Below are positions 24,296 through 35,059 of a stretch of 64,000 nucleotides of DNA, piece after piece (position 1 is the stretch's first letter; each line of letters begins with the position of its first letter). The stretch comes from Otatea glauca. Taxonomy: Eukaryota; Streptophyta; Magnoliopsida; Poales; Poaceae. The stretch is from assembly GCA_036346275.1 (NCBI GenBank), contig CM070711.1, positions 52,639,435 through 52,703,434 of the forward strand, written 5' to 3'. The position numbers and the translations under genes are program-made. The notes below the pieces were generated by a model. That model ran no database searches. It saw only the letters and a program-made list of their open reading frames with translations, and was not told where the DNA came from.

Positions 24296-27264
24296 TCAAA
24301 GCCCGAAATTGGGGATTTTGGCTCCAAGAGCCAATAATGCAATCGAAGCCTTCGCGGTGGTCTCCTCCACCTCGTCAAGAATTCTATCATCTTCTTTGGT
24401 GCTTTCGGGCACAGGAATGATCTTAGCCGATTTTTTCTTCACTTCTGCCACTGCCAAGGCAAGCTCAAGCTTCTGGGTTTTGATGGCCGATGCCAATTCT
24501 GCTAGTATCTATTGGCTTGTAGACAGTTGTGAAGTTACCTTAGCTAGCTTGGCTGTAAGGAATTTCTTAGTGGTCTCTAATTTTAGAGCCGCCTCCTTGT
24601 TTACCTTGAGAGCCATGGTGTCTTTGTCAAGCTTGAGTTTTTTGGCCTTGGTATCGGCTACCATCTTATCCAGAGCCTTTTGATCGCCCTTCTGAGCTTC
24701 CCTCAGAGCGACTCTGGACTTGGCTACACCAACCTCTACCTTCTTATCGTCTAGATGGCAGACATTTGGAAGTGCCGCCATTGTCTCCGGAGGCAGGTTA
24801 GCTACAACCACAGCCATGGCGTCATGAAGCGGTGAGTGTTCTCGAGGAGCTCAGCCGATGGTGACATCACCAAGTCAAAAAGTCTATCCAACCTTTGGTC
24901 CATCCCTGGAGCTGACGTTACAGCAGCCAACACACCTGCGGATACATCAAGAATCCGTTGGATATCCGCTGGATAGTTGTCTGTTGCTATCACCTCATCA
25001 TCATCGAGATCTAACAAGGTGAAATCCAGCAGAGAATCGGCTAGATTGGATGTCTTGGGAGCAGGAGCAGTAGGAGCAGCAAGAGCTGGTGGTGTCAGTT
25101 GAGAAGGTGGTGGCAGAGGCTTAGACACCGCACTTGGCAAATCGGCCAAAATACTGGCCGCTTGCTCTGAAGGGGAGAGCATGGGTTGCAAGAAGATTAA
25201 AATATAAGTAAAGCTAATAATGATCAGAAATAAAAGATGGGAGTGACAAAGTACTTTCCTCAGTGTTTGGGAAGCACGCAGAGAGCTCTCAGCTGATTGC
25301 TCCTGGGGCTTGCTGCCCCTAGCGGCTAGTACCTTTTTATTGACCCAAACACGTTTCTTCTCTGTTTTGGGAAGAAGTAAATATCGGTTAAAAGATAATC
25401 ATTGGACAGACAAGCCGATTATATAAGGAACTTGGTGGAACTTACTAGGTTGCTGCTTATCAAGGTCAAACAGGGAGCGAGATTGTACTCCCAATGTGCC
25501 CGATGAATAGCCGGTAATAGCTGTGCTAGAGGAAGGTCTCTTGGTAGGGGGAGCGGCGATAGACGTATCACCCATGGGCATTTTTCCAACTGATTTAGCC
25601 TATGAAATAAGGGAATAGCCAATTAGTAAAAGCTCAAAAGTATTCAAGGTTCTAAAAGGCAAGTGGGGAAAGACTACGTTAGCCGATACCTCACTAGTAA
25701 TATCTACGAGGCTTGTGTTAGTATAGTCATGGGAGTTAGATTCGTTGCTGGAACTCGAAGTACTGCCAGCATCGGTCAGTTCTGTTGGCTCATCTGGAAG
25801 GCTTGAAAAGAATCTGGTAATAATGGCCGATGGAGTCCTATCCGCATAATATAAGGTCGCAGAAATGGCCGACCACCAAGTAGAGAAGTTCCTTGCCCTT
25901 CTAGTATTCAGATAAAAATGCGGAAGAGATTGTACTTGAAGGTCGTCGGCTAGGTTTAAGATAATATTAGCCCTTGATGCGCTGCAAACATGTTCCCTGG
26001 GCTGAAGCCGATCAAGCAGATGGAAGGATGGGGGAACTTGGCAAAACCCCAACTGTCTTGCAAAAACTGATGGATGATAGAACTCATAAGACGACTGAAA
26101 GGTATGATTTCTTATATTGAAGCCGATAGAAAGAGTACTTGGAGATAGAAATATCTTGTATAGGTTCAAGGTGCTCTTGGGCATAGTATTTTTGTCGGCT
26201 GACAGGTCAAGGAAGGACAAAGATAAATGCCAGCTTCACTATAACTAAAGAAATCGCGCTGGCCAAAATCGTTGCTGTTCAGTTGAAGGAAAAAAATCCA
26301 AGTATTTCTTTGAGCTGATGGGAGTTATCTTGGACTCGCTGCCAGAGCACAGAATAAACCACTCCCCAAGCAATCGGCTATCCCTATATACCACTTCCTT
26401 GTCCTCCAAAATTTCTTCTAAGGGGAAGGGTGTTATCTCGGAGGAATCAATCTTGAACGATTGACTAAACACGCAGTATAGCCAGGTCTGGATGAACCAG
26501 AGGGGGTTACCTACTTTGCCAACCGCATGTGAACCCATACCGATGAATAGTAAACTACGGATTATGTGCATCATTTGGTAAACGGCTCCCAAGAACATAT
26601 TGCCCAGTGCTAGCTGATGTCCTTCCAATAACTTTTCAACCAGTACTTGGTAAACTTGGGTTGGACCTAGAGACACTCCGTAGAAGGCAAATCGGTCTAG
26701 CCACAAGTTAAGAAATGCTATATGTTCTTCATCTGATATAGGCCTAGTGATCTTGTTGTTGTTACTAATGTACTTGCTCCATCCTTCGCCTTTTCCCTGG
26801 ATCAACTTGTATTGAGGCTTGGCACTGAAAGCCGATATTTGTTCCCCATCCGGCCTTAGGCTACATAGCTCAGCTACATCAAGGAGGGTTGGGCCGATGG
26901 GTCCGGTTCTGAACAAGAAAGTATTAAGAGTATCTTATCAGAAGTAACAAGTCGTGGCCACTAAGGACTCATTGGCCTCTAGATTGGCTAAGGAGAGGGG
27001 GAGGCACTCTGCTATACCCATTCTTTCCCATTCGGACATCTTATGGGTTGCTAGCCAATTAAACCAATCTCTCCAACCTCTCAACGCCATCGGCCAGGCT
27101 CTAAAGCTTTTCGTCCATCCTTCTATATTAAACACTTAAGTCGACAAGGGAATGTGGGGGACTTCTTGGTCTATTACGACCGATGGGTCGAGATTTCCTA
27201 ATGGTCCTAAATAAAACTAGTTGTTAATATCGAGAATGGGAATGAATACCTGGTTTGGGTCCAT
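24296..27264 (-). pseudogene. E1 antisense gene: plant mobile domain (PMD) protein, 4 exons inferred, decayed
   Basis: Opposite strand to gag-pol, between pol and the 3' LTR. Start MDPNQVFIPILDI at 27264; end KIPNFGL-TGA at 24296. The PMD core (about 27110-26400) shows IEGWTKSFRAWPMALRGW, IGPTLLDVAELCSLRPDGE, GEGWSKYISNNNK, HIAFLNLWLDRFAFYGVSLG and MFLGAVYQMMHIIRSLLF. A Ser/Pro-rich middle and a Lys/Ala-rich, probably coiled-coil C-terminus follow. Inferred introns: 25689-25600, 25445-25362 and about 25253-25167. PMD proteins are linked to gene and transposon silencing in plants; the role here is unknown. Stops occur near 27232 (TAG), 27140 (TAA) and 26940 (TGA TAA). E2 has a start-to-stop homologue with the same intron sites. 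Confidence 0.85.
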
Positions 27265-27560
27265 GGAGGCCGATTGATTAAGGGTGAGGGTTGGAATGGT
27301 TGAAAGAAAGCTTGAAGTCCCAAGACAGAGGTGAAGCCGATTGCTACGGGTTCAAGAGCTCATTCATTTGAATATGACAATGTGGGGACCTCATATTTAT
27401 AAGAGGGTGAAAAACGTGAACATACGGGAAGAATTTTGGAGGGGATGCGTGTAGTTAATAGTGAAGATACGTGTCTCAAGATTTTACGGTGCCATTAATG
27501 GGGCGGTTACTTACGGAAATGTTGCGTCAAGCCGATGATGACAGAAGCCGATAAAGAATA

Positions 27561-27592
27561 TTTTTGGAAGATATCATGTTATCTCCCAAAAA
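27561..27592. other. E1 conserved 32-nt near-palindrome beside the polypurine tract
   Basis: Arms TTTTTGG-a-AGATATC and GTTATCT-c-CCAAAAA surround AT. E2 has the same structure at 38221-38252, equally spaced from its LTR. It can fold as an RNA or DNA stem-loop or bind a dimeric factor. It lies upstream of the antisense gene start (27264) and next to the plus-strand primer. Confidence 0.75.
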
Positions 27593-27603
27593 TAGGGGGC
27601 ATA
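27593..27603 (+). other. E1 polypurine tract
   Basis: AAAAATAGGGGGCATA runs up to the 3' LTR; E2 has AAAAATGGGGGGCATA in the same place. Confidence 0.75.
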
Positions 27604-28284
27604 TGTTTCATAGGAATTTGGCAACATGTGGTCAAGTTGTTAGGTTATAGATAGGTAGATGTTTTGGCCAATATCGGATAAGGAAAGGATAATTCAAATA
27701 TGGATTGTGACCAATATTGATTTAAAACATGGGATCTGTTTGAGTAGAGGCCGATACGGATCATGGAGAACAATGTGTCAGAGTTGGATACGATTGGCCG
27801 ATGTGCTACAAAAGAGGTTCAGGGGCAAGCGAGAAGAACAACACAATCAAATCAAACAACTCGCATTACTTTTTATTTATTTTTCCTATTGACTAGGAGT
27901 AGCCATGTAATTTAGATTTCCTCTTGTAATATGATTCTGATCGATAAAGTTGCGCATCGCCGATTGTTGGTCTCCATCGATTACGCCCATCAGGTTTGAT
28001 TTTTTCGATCTTGTTGTGCATCGCCTTTTTTGGGAAGATCTACATCCTATTATCTAATTAGCCATAATTAGCTAATTAGACTTATCATATACCATAGATT
28101 TGATCGGCCTTCTGGATGTTTAGATCTTTGCTGACTGCCTCGCTAGACCGGCTTTGAGAGTATTTTGTTCATCTCTTACCGATTGCAGGATCAAATCGGG
28201 TGGGACGCCTCGAATCCTTGAACTCGACGTTCGTCGCGTGTGTTGTAGCCGATAGATCCTCCTTCACATTTTTTGGGGCCAACA
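27604..28284 (+). repeat. E1 3' LTR
   Basis: 681 bp, TGTTTCATAGGAATTTGG to GGGGCCAACA, matching the 5' LTR throughout, with many C-to-T and G-to-A type differences. Confidence 0.95.
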
Positions 28285-30095
28285 GATAGGGATGTAACAT
28301 CCCCAAATTTCCATATATATATATATGTATATTGTTATAACATTCTCTTTTCTGCATTTTCTTGCTTTTTCCAAGATTTTCAGCATTTAAGAAAATTGTT
28401 TCTTTAAATCTAGCCGATGTTTTTTAATTTAAAAAATTTATTTGAAAATTTTCTAGAACATGAAAATAATATATTTGGGTTCTAAATAGTCTAAGGAGCC
28501 TCTCCAAAAAGTTTCATAATTTTCAGTGTTGGTTTGCTAATTTTAAAAATTCAAACTTCTTGTGTGCACTTAAATCAATTAGGAAAGCAATTTAAATCAG
28601 TTTTGCGCTAGTGGGCTGAATTCCCTTCAGTCGGCATGGCCCATCTCCAACCTGCGCACCAACTTTCCGCAGCCGCCTTTCCCTTTTTCACTTCCTCCAC
28701 GCGACGCATCTACTGAATCCACCACCTCTCCTCTCCCCGCACTCGTTGACTCCCTGGGCTCACTTTCTAGTCGTCATCCTCCACACGCCTATGCCTACCA
28801 TGGGAGAGCTACCAAGTGACTGTAGAACCCCGTGTTTTGACTTCGTCACCCACCGATTTGGACCCTTTGTGTCCAATGACGCACCGCCTCCAAAATCGAG
28901 CTTGGCGTCCGTCGGAAGCCATTGCCGCATGTCTTATCCACATAATGTACTGAGCAACCATAAGCAAACTACTAGTGTGGCATCTTTATCTCGCCATTTA
29001 AGGTCTAACAAAGCATGTCATTCTTCTTTTTCAAGTTCACCACCTCCTTTTTTTCCCGATCACAGCCGATATCCTCCATTGAGTTGTCGAAACGCCACTG
29101 CCATCCTCAACACGGTATATGCCTTCCACTGTGCTCTGCCATAGACCATGCCCTTCCTGATGAGCTAACTCCCTGACACTTGTGTCACTTTACACCACTC
29201 TGGTTCTTCTTCAATGCCCCTTAACCAATTTGATTATTCGGGCAGTATAGTGTCAGCCCTACACCTTCTTCCCCAACTCTAGTTGGTGCCATCTCTAGTG
29301 CCGCACCGCTATCCCTGGTGGTTCCCCACCTTCAACATGGTCATTTATAACACATCTATGACCCCCTGAATCTCACCGTGCAATTATATGCAACTCAATC
29401 CCTCGTCAATGCCAAGTTCACGTGAAGCCTATCGCCGCGGTCATCCCCATTGCCACTCTTCCCTCTCTGGTGAGCTCTAGACCTAAACCTAGGAGTTTGT
29501 ACACTCCTAGATGTCCTTACACACACATTGGTTTCAATAGTAGTTAACCGCCATTCCAGCTTGCCACCGCCCCGGTTTCCCAGTCACCAACCATTCTTCA
29601 AAGTCCTTGGTCATTGCTAGCCACCTGGGTAGGTACCTAGAGTTCCCAAGATGCTTCTATACGCTCCTTATTCAACTTGTTTGAACCATCTTCCACTCCA
29701 GCTTCTTTCTACTTCTTCTACCACCGCTCTTCGTCGTTGCCGGCATCACTCTGACCACCTCGCACCTTGTCGCTACCTCCAGTGACCTCGTCATCAACCC
29801 AGCAACCCAATTTTCCAGTTCCATCGCCAACTCTTGTGTTGTTCGCAATCGATAAGCACTACCCGAGACCACTGCTACCCTCCTCTATTTCTTTCTTCTA
29901 TTCTCTCACTTTCTCTTTCTGACATCTGAGACCCACATGCTAGTTGCTTAAATCATGGTTAAGAAAATAATTAGTGGTTAGTGATGTAATTATTATATAA
30001 TGTGAGTATGACAAATGGAACCTACTTGTTGTTTTGTAATTAAATTGAGTTTAAATTTATGTGAGACTGACAGGTAGGACCCACCTATCGACTTT
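28285..30095. other. unassigned repeat-like sequence left of E3, no gene seen
   Basis: Starts GATAGGGATGTAACATCCCC. TGTAACATCCCCAAATTTCC from 28293 resembles the start of large-LTR Gypsy (Tekay/Del-like) LTRs, and the sequence resumes on the other side of E3 at 32853. A C/T-rich portion (28620-29900) has an open frame (28746-29144) with no known domain. An interrupted large LTR is a guess; no partner LTR is in the window. CCACC at 30081-30085 is the probable E3 target duplication. Confidence 0.35.
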
Positions 30096-30629
30096 TGTAG
30101 TCGGCAATGAATTTATGGGGTAGGCGCTAGATCTGAAACTCGAAGGTCACACAAGACAAGGGGTTTAGACAGGTTCAGGCTCTCGCGGAGGAGATAATAC
30201 CCTAGTCCTGTGTGCTGGGATTATGCAGATCTCTTGGATCTAAGATTGCTCAAAGCGCAATATGCTCTGGGTGATATGAGGTGTGCTATGCTCTATGGCT
30301 TGATCGCTCTATGCTTGGATGATCGGATCCCTATGTTGTTGCCCGCCCTCTCCCTTATATAGCGGGGGTGGGGCGGCTTACAGAGTCCTGATCGGTTTGG
30401 AGATTCCGATCGGTTACAAGATTCTAGTCAGTTAATAGGATAGAGTTTACATCTTTATCTACCCTATTAACGACTCGAATTACAACCGTATCTATCATAT
30501 CTAAATATAAGTTCAACTTCCTTTAGGATATGTCCCCTTGCGCACGGCAGCGGGGCCTGATGCGGGGAGTATCTTCTGGGCCTCCCTCTTGGGCTTGTCA
30601 TGAGGGTACCCGGGTTCTTATATTCCACA
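30096..30629 (-). repeat. E3 left (3') LTR
   Basis: 534 bp, from TGTAGTCGGCAATG to TATTCCACA on the plus strand. Confidence 0.92.
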
Positions 30630-32324
30630 GTAGCCCCCGAGTCCTTTGCGATCGAGTTGCCGCCTTCCTGGTTGCAGCCCAACTGAGTCATGCTTCACGC
30701 CTAGTGTTTCCAGTTCTTGATGCAGCTTCCCGACTAGTTTTCCTTTACAGCCGAGTGCCCTGTTGTAGGCAAAGAGATCATGAAGGACTCAATAAAGCTC
30801 CACGCGTTAAACTTTTCGAGTGGTTCCTAGCCCCATTATTGGAATTCAGCGATCGGCTCATCTTGGGACATCTTGTATCCCAAACGATATCGAAGTCAAA
30901 ACGCTTTTCCTTTCGAGGCAAAATTCAGCGCCACTCCTTTAAATTCATTCATCGCGAAGTTCTTGATGTAAATCGTTGAAGCGTTGGCTCACACATCGCA
31001 TCCAAATTTAGTAGCCACGAAATCATGTATATGCGAACTTAGGCAATGTAAAACAATTCACTCGGATGTGATGTCTGACTGGTGTATATACAATTTTAGA
31101 GTTTTTTTATTCTTTTTCCTTATTGATTTTGAATTCATCCGAGTGGTTTGACTCTTTTTGTGTAAGCACTCTGCCCGACTAGTCTAGCCCCCGAGCGTTG
31201 GGAGTCGGCTCATGGCTCTTTTTCCGAGGCACGTGTTTTGGGTGACTAAAGTTCGCCGTTCATGGGGTCAGAGCTTCACAATTTGGAGTTATCGTACTCG
31301 GATTCACTCGCAATCGTTAAGCAAAAGAAGAAAAATACAACTCAAAAAAGATGTGCGCATTCGCACGCTATTAGGTGTAGCCCCCGACTTACTGCTTAGT
31401 TGTGGGTCAACTAAGTAGCAAGTCAGGAAAGTCAACAATTTTATTTATAATGACATAATTGAGTAAAAAGCGACTTAGCTGCTTTATGCTCTATATGTTC
31501 TTTGCGATCATGCCATCTTTGCTCGTGGCGCGGCGTGGCTCGTGGCCGCGCCGAAGGTGGCGCCGCGAAGCAGCGTAGGCTCGTGGCCATGCGAAGCGTG
31601 GCGCTCGAAGCGCGGCGTGGCTCGTGGCGTCGAAGGTGGCGCTCGGGCGCGGCGTAGGCTCGTGGCCGTGCGAAGGTGGAGCTTCGAAGCGCGGCGTGGC
31701 TCATGGCCGTCCGAAAGCGCGTGGGGCGCAAGCGCGCTTCACCTACCGGCTTTTCGATTTCGCTAAATTGCGGCCGCCGTCACCATGGCCTTGATGCAGG
31801 CCACGATCGGGGCCGCCGGGCTATCCGATGCAATCATCGGGTCGCTTTGTCGAAGCGTCTTGGAAGCGGCGGCGTTACGCATTGCGCGCGGAAGCGGCGA
31901 TCTCCCAACACGGATTGCGGGAGGTCCTCGCGGACATTGCGGCGCGAGATCGGGCGATCGCACTGCACCTCCTTACCCTTACGAAGACGATCTTCCCCGC
32001 AGACTTCTGTTCTTCTTGTTGGCGTTGGAGATCGGTCTTACGCTCTTCTATCGCGAAGATGCCACGAAGATCGCAGCAATTCCTTGCGACGCCGATCGTG
32101 GTTTGCCGGCCAAGTCAAAGTGACATACGAGATGGGTTGGCTCGATCTTTACGGATCGGATCGGTTTTGGACGAACGATCAAGCTCTCGGCGCATATGCG
32201 GCGAAGTCGAGTTTCGGCGGAAGGCCGGCGAAGGCGAAGGTGGCGGCGAATCCACCGATTGCGTCCATCAGTGCGTGGGAAAAGATTATAGCGCTTCCCT
32301 ACAGCGGCGCCAGCCGCCGACTTT
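30630..32324. other. E3 interior, no coding sequence supported
   Basis: Contains repeated TAGCCCCCGA words (about 30630, 31185, 31379), an AT-rich part and a GC-rich part with a minisatellite. Several overlapping frames (31676-32352) on both strands result from GC-richness; none resembles gag or pol. GGCTGGCGCCGCTG, 10 bp from the right LTR on the minus strand, could be the primer site. Confidence 0.5.
31527..31720. repeat. GC-rich minisatellite inside E3
   Basis: Irregular repeats of GCGGCGTGGCTCGTGGCC / GAAGGTGGCGCTCGAAGC-type units of roughly 40-45 bp, at least four copies with indels. Confidence 0.75.
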
Positions 32325-32847
32325 TGTAGTCGGCAATGAATTTATGGGGTAGGCGCTAGATCTCAAACTCGAAGGTCACACAAGACAAGGGGTTTAGACA
32401 GTTCGAGCTCTCGCGGAGGAGATAATACCTAGTCTGTGTCTTTGGGATTATGCAGATCTCTTGGATCTAAGATTGCTCAAAGCGCAATATGCTCAGGTGA
32501 TATGAGGTGTGCTATGCTCTATGGCTTGATCGCTCTATGCTTGGATGATCGGATCCCTATGTTGTTGCCCGCCTCTCCCTTATATAGCGGGGTGGGGCGC
32601 TTACGAGTCTGATCGGTTTGGAGATTCCGATCGGTTACAAGATTCTAGTCGATTAATAGGATAGAGTTTACATTTTATCTACCCTATTAACGACTAGAAT
32701 TACAACCGTATCTATCATATCTAAATATAAGTTCAACTTCCTTTAGGATATGTCCCCTTGCATGCGGTGTGGGGCACGATCTGGGAGTATCTTCTGGGCC
32801 TCCCTCTTGGGCTTGTCATGAGGGTACCCGGGTTCTTATATTCCACA
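32325..32847 (-). repeat. E3 right (5') LTR
   Basis: 523 bp, same termini as the left LTR. It differs mostly by single-base losses in doubled letters (e.g. CAGAGTCCTGATCGG versus CGAGTCTGATCGG). Confidence 0.92.
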
Positions 32848-32852
32848 CCACC

Positions 32853-35059
32853 CGAGAAAATAATAAAATAATAAAAACCTGACATATGGACCCCACTACT
32901 AAATAAATCCTAAAAATTAGAAAAGCCATCTTTAGCTTAGTAAGAATATGTTTTCCTCGTAGGATAGCATATTCTGGGAAATACATCTTCGACGTCAACT
33001 CTCAACATAATACTTTCTCTCTTTAGCCAAGCTAAATTAAAATACTTATAATTTGCATATGAACTCTAAATTGAGTGAAAGCAGTTCCTAAATTTTTCTA
33101 GAATCATGATCTTTCATAATCTGTAAAAATATTTGAATTTTGTCTCTTATTTGTACTATTCGATGTTTCGTGTGTAGATATTGATGTCCCGGAACTTTTC
33201 GAAATCAACCCCGATCAAGGCCCAGTGTTCAACAAGCAAGGCAAGCACACCCTTTGGTCATATTTTATCCCATATTTCACTATTATGCATGTTATGTTCA
33301 AAACTATTATGTATGCATGTATTTTCGGTAAAAATCGCTATATTAATGGGATTGGTAGATATGTCCAATTGTTACATGTATCCTACCTTGATAAATTGTT
33401 AGTCTGCTGTTTTCACCTTTGTATCTGCTATTCATGCTCAAATAATTAATTGTGGAAAATTAGAATAGACATATGTTAGATGCATAACCTTACTTATACC
33501 GATATCATGTAAACTAAGTTATAGTCCATAGGTGGTACCTCTATTATTTTAGCTAAGAAATAAAATAAAAAATATGTTTCAGACTTGGGCGAATGGTTGT
33601 GGGGATCGATGCCTGTGCACGAGATGTTGCTATGTGTTTATCTCGCTTGAGTCACTAAGGACCGAGTCTTTGGTGTAGTTAGATGCAAGAACCAATGTAC
33701 AAACCACATGTGCCTTTTATGAGAAGGTCCTAGCATAATAAGTTATCGTAAACTAGCAACAAAACTGTATGTGGTAGCTAATAGGTGAGATTGAGCTTGT
33801 GCAGTTACAGAGGGTGTACTCCTTGCTCGTAAGGACCTTGGTGGGTAAGCAATGTCTATCAATACAACGTTTGAGCTCTTGGCATGTTGGAGGGGTTCTC
33901 CTTATCCGAAAGAGGGTATCGACGGACAGTTCATTGCTAGGACCGGCAATGTAAAAGCTTTGTCATAAGCTCTCAAATCGGGTACCATGGTATCACGTGA
34001 TATGCTTTTACATGGTAGGATGTTTATGTCGTATGGATGAAGTAGTACGGCCTTTGCAGAGTATATGATTCTATTTAAATAGTCATTTCCCCGATTGTGG
34101 ATGACTTAGTGAATCCTCCATAATAATGGTGTTATGTTTTTCAAAATGGATGAAGAAGGTATGAATGGGGAATCCATGTATGTTTTTGTCAGGTAGATAG
34201 GCTTGATGTGGTTTAATGTTTATGGTAGCACACAACGTATTTATATTTGTTACATATGCTCTATTATTACTTGTTATCAAATGTCAAATTCTTTTACAAC
34301 TATTCCCTTGCAATCTACTATTCATTATTGTGAAAGAAAACTTGCATTATACAAAACTGAAAAACCTAGTAGGATATTCATTCCTTTAACATAGCCTTGC
34401 ATACTATATAATATGTGTTTAAAAGTCTGTAGAGTATGATTTCGTATTCACCGTTACTTGTTGAACATATTTAGAAGATGTGAAAGATGACCCGTTGCAC
34501 AGTTACTTTTATACCATAGGTTTCGGTGACGAGGACACTGATTTGTAAGGTCACATCCAGTCAGTTGCCTATGAGCGGGCTAGGCGTGCATGCTGGATTT
34601 TGTCACCTTTTGCTCCTATTTCCGCTTCACGCTTTTCTTATGTAAAGTTATTTGTCTGGTCGGCCCCTTTCATTACCAAAACTAGTCATGCATGACTTAA
34701 CTTTAGAAGCTTAATATTAAGTGTTAATTTGTCTTTCCATTATTTATGGATGTGGTATGTCAATGTTGGATGTATGTGCTAGCGATTGATGGTGGGACTA
34801 TCACAGTAAACACATAGAGTTCTGAAACGCAGTTTCTAGTTTTGACAAGGGATAAGAAAAATAATGATTGGGATAGAGGTGTGGAGAAGATTTTAGTACG
34901 TAAAGGATCATCCATTTCTATTGGACAAGCAATCAGATCAATGCTCCAAACAGTACATTTCTAAGGATCTGTGACGAGTTTCAGTTGTGGCATGAGTTGC
35001 GCCTTTTATTGTTAGTGCATATAGGTTGTATGTTGCATGTTTTGAGTAACATGGGTTAG
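32853..35059. other. continuation of unassigned repeat-like sequence, no gene seen
   Basis: AT-rich, non-coding. The segment near 33170-33250 (GATGTCCCGGAACTTTTCG; CAAGGCAAGCACACC) resembles the interior of large grass Gypsy LTRs, which would fit a Tekay/Del-type LTR starting at 28293 and split by E3. This is inference from memory of the family, without a partner copy here. Confidence 0.35.

Larger units (their letters stand above)
16474..28284 (+). mobile_element. E1: Tat-lineage Ty3/Gypsy retrotransposon with antisense PMD gene
   Basis: Complete structure of 11.8 kb: LTRs 16474-17153 and 27604-28284 with TG...CA ends, 5-bp target duplication GATAG (16469-16473 and 28285-28289), primer site, gag, pol in Gypsy order (PR-RT-RNase H-second RNase H-INT), then an opposite-strand gene, a hairpin, a purine tract and the 3' LTR. 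The additional RNase H-like domain after RT/RNase H and the long post-pol region are known marks of the Tat lineage. LTRs differ at many positions, mostly transitions, so the insertion is old. Many stops, and integrase catalytic changes, make it non-autonomous. Confidence 0.95.
30096..32847 (-). mobile_element. E3: non-coding LTR retrotransposon (LARD/TRIM-like)
   Basis: LTRs 30096-30629 and 32325-32847 are near-identical and have TG...CA ends in minus orientation (TGTGGAATATAAG to GCCGACTACA). The minus-strand TATA box (CGCTATATAAGGGAG) and a purine tract (CTCGGGGGCTAC) beside the left LTR agree with minus orientation. The 1.7-kb interior has no gag or pol, so the copy is non-autonomous. The best target duplication is CCACC (30081-30085, 32848-32852), which leaves 10 unexplained bases outside the left LTR. 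Confidence 0.88.

Noticed and set aside
28746..29144. 132-codon frame as a host gene
   Set aside because: Pro/Ser-rich in C/T-rich DNA, no domain, no splice or promoter support, surrounded by repeat-like sequence.
31676..32352. Long overlapping frames in E3 interior (up to 217 codons)
   Set aside because: Open on both strands and several frames because of GC-richness; no domain resemblance.
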